A stretch of 64,000 bases of DNA from Roseateles sp. SL47 (GTDB lineage Bacteria > Pseudomonadota > Gammaproteobacteria > Burkholderiales > Burkholderiaceae_C), in contig NZ_CP113068.1 of the NCBI RefSeq assembly GCF_026625885.1, forward strand, positions 4,030,001 to 4,094,000, in the 5' to 3' direction. Shown here in pieces: positions 63,445 through 64,000 of the stretch. How positions within the stretch are numbered: position 1 is the first letter of the stretch; the number at the start of each line of letters is the position of its first letter. The notes under the pieces are model-generated. The model searched no databases. It saw only the letters and a list, made by a program, of their open reading frames with translations, and was not told the origin of the DNA. The position numbers were made by a program, and so were the translations under genes.

Positions 63445-64000
63445 ATGTCGCAGCATTACCCCAACGACGCCGGCCAGAGCGCCGTTTCTTCATCATTTCA
63501 CCCTTGTGCTCGGTCCGAGCCAGGCGTTGTTGCTGCCAGCACGCTGGCCGTATTCGCAGCACTTGTCGCACTCGGCCCCCTCTCGGCGCCCGCTCATGCC
63601 GACTCCGGCATCACGCTGTACGGCTCCTTCGACGTCGGTGTGGACCAGATCAAAAAGAGCCAGGGCAATGTCCAGGGTACCTTGTTCAGCGTCAGTGGCG
63701 GTCGTCAACTGACCAATGAAGTGGCCGCTCCAGCGACGTCGACCTCCCGCATGTCCACCAGCCTGACCCGGCAGTCCTACCTCGGCTTCAAGGGCAATGA
63801 GGATCTGGGCGGCGGTTATCAGGCCAAATTCCAGCTCGAAGGCGGTTTCACGCCAGACGCCGGGACCATCAGCAATGACGGCCGCTTCTTCGGCCGCGTG
63901 GCCTGGGTGGGCCTGACGACGCCCGTCGGGGAATTCCGCCTGGGTCGCCAGGCCGCGCCGATGCTGGTGGCCTACTACTTCAACAGCGTTGAGCGGCTTG
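63445..64000 (+). CDS. Gram-negative trimeric porin, N-terminal part
   Basis: The frame from ATG 63445 stays open for 185 codons to the right edge. A long head leads to a signal peptide ending SAPAHA/DS, then the betaproteobacterial porin opening SGITLYGSFDVGVD, QSYLGFKGNEDLGGGYQAKFQLEGGF and FGRVAWVGL...GEFRLGRQ (seen in parts). Full proteins are about 350-390 aa, so roughly half is present. A GTG at 63424 is an unlikely alternative start. The signal-peptide head (about 50 aa) is longer than usual, so the true start is uncertain. Confidence 0.88.
   Translation, partial: MSQHYPNDAGQSAVSSSFHPCARSEPGVVAASTLAVFAALVALGPLSAPAHADSGITLYGSFDVGVDQIKKSQGNVQGTLFSVSGGRQLTNEVAAPATSTSRMSTSLTRQSYLGFKGNEDLGGGYQAKFQLEGGFTPDAGTISNDGRFFGRVAWVGLTTPVGEFRLGRQAAPMLVAYYFNSVERL

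Noticed and set aside
1..64000. CRISPR arrays, tRNA, rRNA, insertion sequences or integrases
   Set aside because: No regularly spaced direct repeats, tRNA-like clover-leaf or transposase/integrase motifs were seen; there is therefore no direct proof of how the secretion block was acquired.

Overview
The window is high-GC DNA from a Gram-negative bacterium, most likely a betaproteobacterium of the order Burkholderiales. The evidence is a type VI secretion cluster, a betaproteobacterial-type trimeric porin, lipoproteins with Burkholderiales-like lipoboxes, an oxidative L-arabinose pathway with a GbpR-type LysR regulator, and ChvE-GguAB. The genus is not determinable from sequence reading alone; a Roseateles/Mitsuaria-like relative is only a guess.

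Layout. 1-4594 (minus): end of a T6SS operon, tssJ-tssK-tssL-tssM, with tssM running off the left edge. 4688-11824: sugar oxidation. galM, an SMP-30 lactonase and a short-chain sugar dehydrogenase run leftward. The 2-keto-3-deoxy-arabonate dehydratase, an aldehyde dehydrogenase, a FadR/GntR regulator and a GbpR-like LysR regulator run rightward. The divergent promoter region holds two near-perfect GT-N3-AC palindromes. 11997-12986 (minus): a secreted alpha/beta-hydrolase lipoprotein. 13118-18119 (minus): a YtfQRT-YjfF type furanose ABC importer.

18703-52169 (all plus): a 33-kb accessory block, the most unusual part. It opens with three giant exported proteins: TIG-repeat, glycine-rich, and Ig/FN3 with a 21-glycine tail. 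An RHS protein with a Sec signal peptide, a self-cleaving HINT domain and a PD-(D/E)xK-like nuclease tip follows, with a DUF4304-like immunity gene overlapping its stop. Next comes another giant FN3/Calx-beta protein. Without a break the block continues into a type II secretion/type IV filament machine: GspG, GspF, GspE, a PilM-PilN-like fusion, PilO-like, PilP-like, a secretin lipoprotein ending in a cohesin domain, and three more pseudopilin-like proteins. It ends with an exported rhodanese-like protein lacking the active-site cysteine and a transglutaminase-like protein. A strong terminator closes it.

52367-62131: carbohydrate functions resume with the IlvD/Edd-family sugar-acid dehydratase (minus), a family 9 glycoside hydrolase with an AmpG-like MFS transporter, and the ChvE-GguA-GguB ABC importer. 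62519-64000: an unknown lipoprotein and the start of a porin.

How the parts may work together (inference): the two ABC importers deliver L-arabinose and related aldoses. Dehydrogenase, lactonase, dehydratase, AraD and the semialdehyde dehydrogenase convert them to 2-oxoglutarate. The dehydratase needed for that pathway lies 42 kb from its partners, on the far side of the secretion block, so the block looks inserted into a sugar-catabolism region. Within the block the tight gene order suggests that the filament/secretin machine exports or displays the giant adhesin-like proteins and the RHS toxin.
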